Below, one piece after another: positions 61,579-64,000 of a stretch of DNA of 64,000 bases; positions within the stretch are counted from its first letter, which is position 1, and every line of letters starts with the position of its first letter. This DNA comes from Chitinophagales bacterium (GTDB lineage Bacteria > Bacteroidota > Bacteroidia > Chitinophagales > LD1). The stretch lies in NCBI GenBank assembly GCA_026129525.1, contig JAHCHW010000005.1, forward strand, positions 248,001 to 312,000. Reading direction: 5' to 3'. Both the position numbers and the translations under genes were made by a program. The notes under the pieces are model-generated. The model had not been told where the DNA came from and did no database searches. It saw nothing but the letters and a program-made list of their open reading frames with translations.

Positions 61579-61767
61579 AGCTTGCGGGCAATTTTGGCAG
61601 ACAAAACAGCCCCTTACTTAGCTTTTATTGCCCCTGCCTTGTCCAAAATGGCTACGGGCCTATCCTTTATTTCCACTGTAAGGGAATAAATGGCTACGGG
61701 CGTGTCCTTTATAGCCCCTGTCTTGTCCAAAATGGCTCCAACTTTTTCCAAAATGACCCCACCCCAC
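61579..61767 (+). repeat. 21-nt-period degenerate tandem array 2
   Basis: Nine consecutive 21-nt units without indels, starting at 61579, 61600, 61621, 61642, 61663, 61684, 61705, 61726 and 61747. Best-kept form TCCAAAATGGCTACGGGCCT(A) at 61642 and TCCAAAATGGCTCCAACTTT(T) at 61726, alternating with TCCTTTAT-type units. Stops occur in at least two frames, so it is not obviously coding. It fills most of the 433-base gap between the MDR enzyme and the methylase. Confidence 0.7.
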
Positions 61768-61859
61768 CAATTTACACATCGGCACTATATTTGGGCGCAA
61801 CTGAAACTTTAAAGCTGTGCCCGACTTAGCAAAACTTTCATGATTGTTGACAGAGGGAA

Positions 61860-61908
61860 CCGCATGTTTTTTATTACAGTCTATATGTAATTCAATATTT
61901 TCATGCGG
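61860..61908. promoter_or_regulatory. Inverted repeat upstream of the methylase
   Basis: CCGCATG (61860-61866) and its complement CATGCGG (61902-61908), 35 bases apart and 15 bases before the methylase ATG. A possible operator for the HTH domain of the methylase itself. Confidence 0.4.
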
Positions 61909-61923
61909 GTTTGATTGAAAAAT

Positions 61924-63831
61924 ATGAAGACCAAAGCGGATTTAGAAAATACGTTTGGCGTTTCGCCTGCTACTATACAAAATTGGATTAAAACCAGATT
62001 AATTCCCTCTCCTTCTACAAATGGTTATTATACTGACAATACCTTCGAAGAAATTAAATCAATAATTGACAATCACGACAGCAAACTCAAGTTCCGCGCA
62101 AACCGAAAAAGAAACACCGAGCGATTTATACATAACGATACACTGGACAACAACCATTCTGCCGATGTAGTAGAGCAAATTATTGAAGTCCATCAGCATT
62201 ATTCAACCGGAACCGAGTTAACATTATTGGCATTAGCGGTAGTTTTACTTGAAAAAGAATCGCTTGTTGCTGTAAGCGGAAAAGAAATAGTTGTTACCCA
62301 AAGTGGAAGCGCTTCTGCAAAGTTTAAACAGTTTTTGAATGAGTGGCTGTATAATTCTGACAGTAATTCTTTTTCCGAATTGTATGAGCATATTAAAACT
62401 GCTGTTGGATCGGTAAATGAATTCGACCTGCTGGGAACCGTTTATCAGTCCATTAGAACTACTTCCGAAAAATCGGCAAGCGGTGCTTACTTTACGCCTA
62501 CACAGGTATTAGGTGGTATTTCTATTTTGCCTCACGAAAAAGTGATTGACCCGTGTTGCGGCTCGGGGCGCATGCTTTTAAACAGTATTTCTCCACAACA
62601 TTCTCCCAATCTTTTATATGCCAGAGATACCGATGAAATTGCGCTAAAGATATGCAGGGTAAACTTTGCGTTGTTTTTTAAATCAACCGCTATAAACCCA
62701 CATATTGAAAAGCGCGATTTTATTTTTGGAGCAACCAACCAAACTGAATTATTCAACACCGGCAACCCTGAAAAATTTGATGTAGTAATAAGCAATCCGC
62801 CTTGGGGAGCCAAGTTCAGCACGAACGAAAAGAAGAGTCTGTTTTCAAAATATCCGGAACTAAAAACAACAGAATCATTTGCGGTTTGTCTCTATAACGC
62901 CATTCAATTGCTGAATGAGGAGGGGCGATTGTATTTCATGCTTCCGGAGTCTGTTTTATCGGTAGATACGCACTACTCCATAAGAAAGTATTTTATGAAC
63001 CATACCAAATCTCAAAAGGTATGGCGGTTTGGAAATGCGTTTAAGAATGTTGTATCAAAAGTTATTCGTTTAGACCTTTTCAAGCATATTGAAGACGAAG
63101 CAGGGTTAAGTGTTATTGACAAAAGTAGCCGCATTAAAATTCCTAAAGACATTTTACGGAATGATACACTTCAAATTCCTGTAGTAAGTAATGATTACGA
63201 GGTTGAGATTATTCGGAAAATGTTTGCGGGTAAGCATTCTTCGCTTCAGGGAAACTGCGTGTTTGGTTTGGGCATTGTAACCGGTAACAACGCACAACAC
63301 ATTCTTGATATGGCGGTAAAACATTCTGAGCCTGTTTACAAGGGAAAAGATATTGTGCCGTTTCGGATGAATTTTCCCGAAACGCATATTGTTTTTAAGC
63401 CTGAAAACTTTCAACAAGTAGCACCGGTTGATTTGTATCGCCAAAAGAAAATTTGTTACCGTTTTATCAGCAGTAACGTAGTTATGGCGCTTGATACCAA
63501 TGGCTCTTTACTGCTAAACAGCGCCAACTTTTTTATTCCTCAAGCTCAATTACCATTTGAAGTAATTGTAACCCTGTTTAACTCTTCGGTTATTACCTTC
63601 TTTTATCAGCGCGTGTTCAACTCCATCAAACTTTTAAGAAATCACATCGAAGATTTTCCTTTGCCGTTGCTTGCACAGAATGATATAGACCGGCTTTTAC
63701 AATTACATAAGTCCGGCACTGAGGGCAAACTAGATATACAGGAAGTAAATAAATATGTTGGCGGCCTGTATGGTTTAACTGACGAACAAATCCAATACAT
63801 TTCAAAAGCCGTAAACAAGCATGGCCCATAA
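61924..63831 (+). CDS. N6-adenine DNA methylase with N-terminal HTH
   Basis: 635 residues from ATG 61924. Residues 3-48 form an HTH of MerR/Xis-like type ('ENTFGVSPATIQNWIKTRLI'). The methylase part has motif X 'GAYFTP' (187-192), motif I 'DPCCGSG' (209-215) and motif IV 'NPPW' (291-294) of gamma-class N6-adenine enzymes, and the last ~230 residues look like a target-recognition region as in type I/IIG-like HsdM-related proteins. The next gene overlaps by 11 bases, the arrangement of a restriction-modification operon. The HTH could regulate its own operon. Confidence 0.9.
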   Translation: MKTKADLENTFGVSPATIQNWIKTRLIPSPSTNGYYTDNTFEEIKSIIDNHDSKLKFRANRKRNTERFIHNDTLDNNHSADVVEQIIEVHQHYSTGTELTLLALAVVLLEKESLVAVSGKEIVVTQSGSASAKFKQFLNEWLYNSDSNSFSELYEHIKTAVGSVNEFDLLGTVYQSIRTTSEKSASGAYFTPTQVLGGISILPHEKVIDPCCGSGRMLLNSISPQHSPNLLYARDTDEIALKICRVNFALFFKSTAINPHIEKRDFIFGATNQTELFNTGNPEKFDVVISNPPWGAKFSTNEKKSLFSKYPELKTTESFAVCLYNAIQLLNEEGRLYFMLPESVLSVDTHYSIRKYFMNHTKSQKVWRFGNAFKNVVSKVIRLDLFKHIEDEAGLSVIDKSSRIKIPKDILRNDTLQIPVVSNDYEVEIIRKMFAGKHSSLQGNCVFGLGIVTGNNAQHILDMAVKHSEPVYKGKDIVPFRMNFPETHIVFKPENFQQVAPVDLYRQKKICYRFISSNVVMALDTNGSLLLNSANFFIPQAQLPFEVIVTLFNSSVITFFYQRVFNSIKLLRNHIEDFPLPLLAQNDIDRLLQLHKSGTEGKLDIQEVNKYVGGLYGLTDEQIQYISKAVNKHGP

Positions 63832-64000
63832 ACCTAAGCCACAATTAAGTTCTTATAAACCGGAGCAAATTAGAGACGGCATTTTTTCGCTAAACACAAG
63901 AAGGTTTGGTACGGTTGCTGAAAGCCTGATTAAAATACTGGCAAATGCTTCGTGGGGGCAAAACATCAATCACGACCTCTACGATGCCAAAGAGATGAAA
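63821..64000 (+). CDS. Partial gene downstream of the methylase, probable restriction partner
   Basis: Starts at ATG 63821 within the methylase 3' end and stays open for 60 codons to the right edge ('MAHKPKPQLSSYKPEQIRDG', 'RRFGTVAESLIKILANASWG'). No domain is recognisable from this length; the position suggests the endonuclease of the system (inference). Confidence 0.7.
   Translation, partial: MAHKPKPQLSSYKPEQIRDGIFSLNTRRFGTVAESLIKILANASWGQNINHDLYDAKEMK

Overview
The window comes from a member of the Bacteroidota. It carries type IX secretion (T9SS) C-terminal sorting domains on several secreted proteins, the gliding genes gldE and gldD in the conserved mutY-ssb-gldE-gldD block, Bacteroidota-style -7 boxes (TAnnTTTG), SusD-free but T9SS-rich secreted operons, and many short Bacteroidota-type intergenic repeats. 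Kynureninase, ACMSD and histidine ammonia-lyase indicate an aerobic amino-acid degrader, probably of the Chitinophagales/Sphingobacteriales/Flavobacteriales breadth; I cannot place it more finely from the sequence.

Layout. 1-4800 (minus): heavy-metal type RND efflux operon (small protein, TolC, adaptor, CusA/CzcA pump running off the left edge). 4.9-12 kb: DinB-like protein, then a minus-strand run of hutH, a secreted PKD protein, hisS, a low-molecular-weight tyrosine phosphatase and a secreted peptidylarginine-deiminase-like enzyme. 12-17.4 kb (plus): YCII protein, mnmE, mutY, ssb, gldE, gldD. 17.4-25 kb (mostly minus): RlpA-SPOR protein, kynU plus ACMSD, SlyD-like FKBP, DUF4340 protein, rlmN, DUF1573 protein, methyltransferase. 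25-31.7 kb (plus): TetR, TolC, adaptor and HAE-type RND pump. 31.7-40.5 kb: surface-glycan cluster (three GT4-type and one GT2 glycosyltransferase, WlbA-like dehydrogenase, AsnB-type amidotransferase, sulfotransferase, hexapeptide acyltransferase). 40.5-43.6 kb: GH3 plus beta-lactamase-fold fusion.

43.6-52 kb is the accessory region. A ~440-bp direct repeat (5' end and promoter of a parvulin-type PPIase gene) flanks ~7.6 kb that contains a RAYT (REP-associated tyrosine transposase) element with mirrored double hairpins, the stump of a secreted protein gene, a tight operon of three secreted proteins, a divergent XRE regulator with a phased array of palindromic operator-like sites and a G13 tract in its 3' end, and a 420-bp array of exact 21-nt period. 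The right repeat copy is the intact PPIase gene, followed by three more envelope genes including a SurA-like chaperone.

56.7-64 kb: secreted leucine-rich protein, ppk2-rraA-lhgO operon, quinone-reductase-like MDR enzyme, a second 21-nt-period array, and an N6-adenine methylase with an N-terminal HTH followed by an overlapping gene cut by the right edge (probable restriction-modification system).

A theme across the window is short repeats sitting in-frame inside conserved genes: MnmE, HisRS, the CusB-like adaptor signal peptide and the GH3 N-terminus. No tRNA, rRNA or CRISPR was seen.
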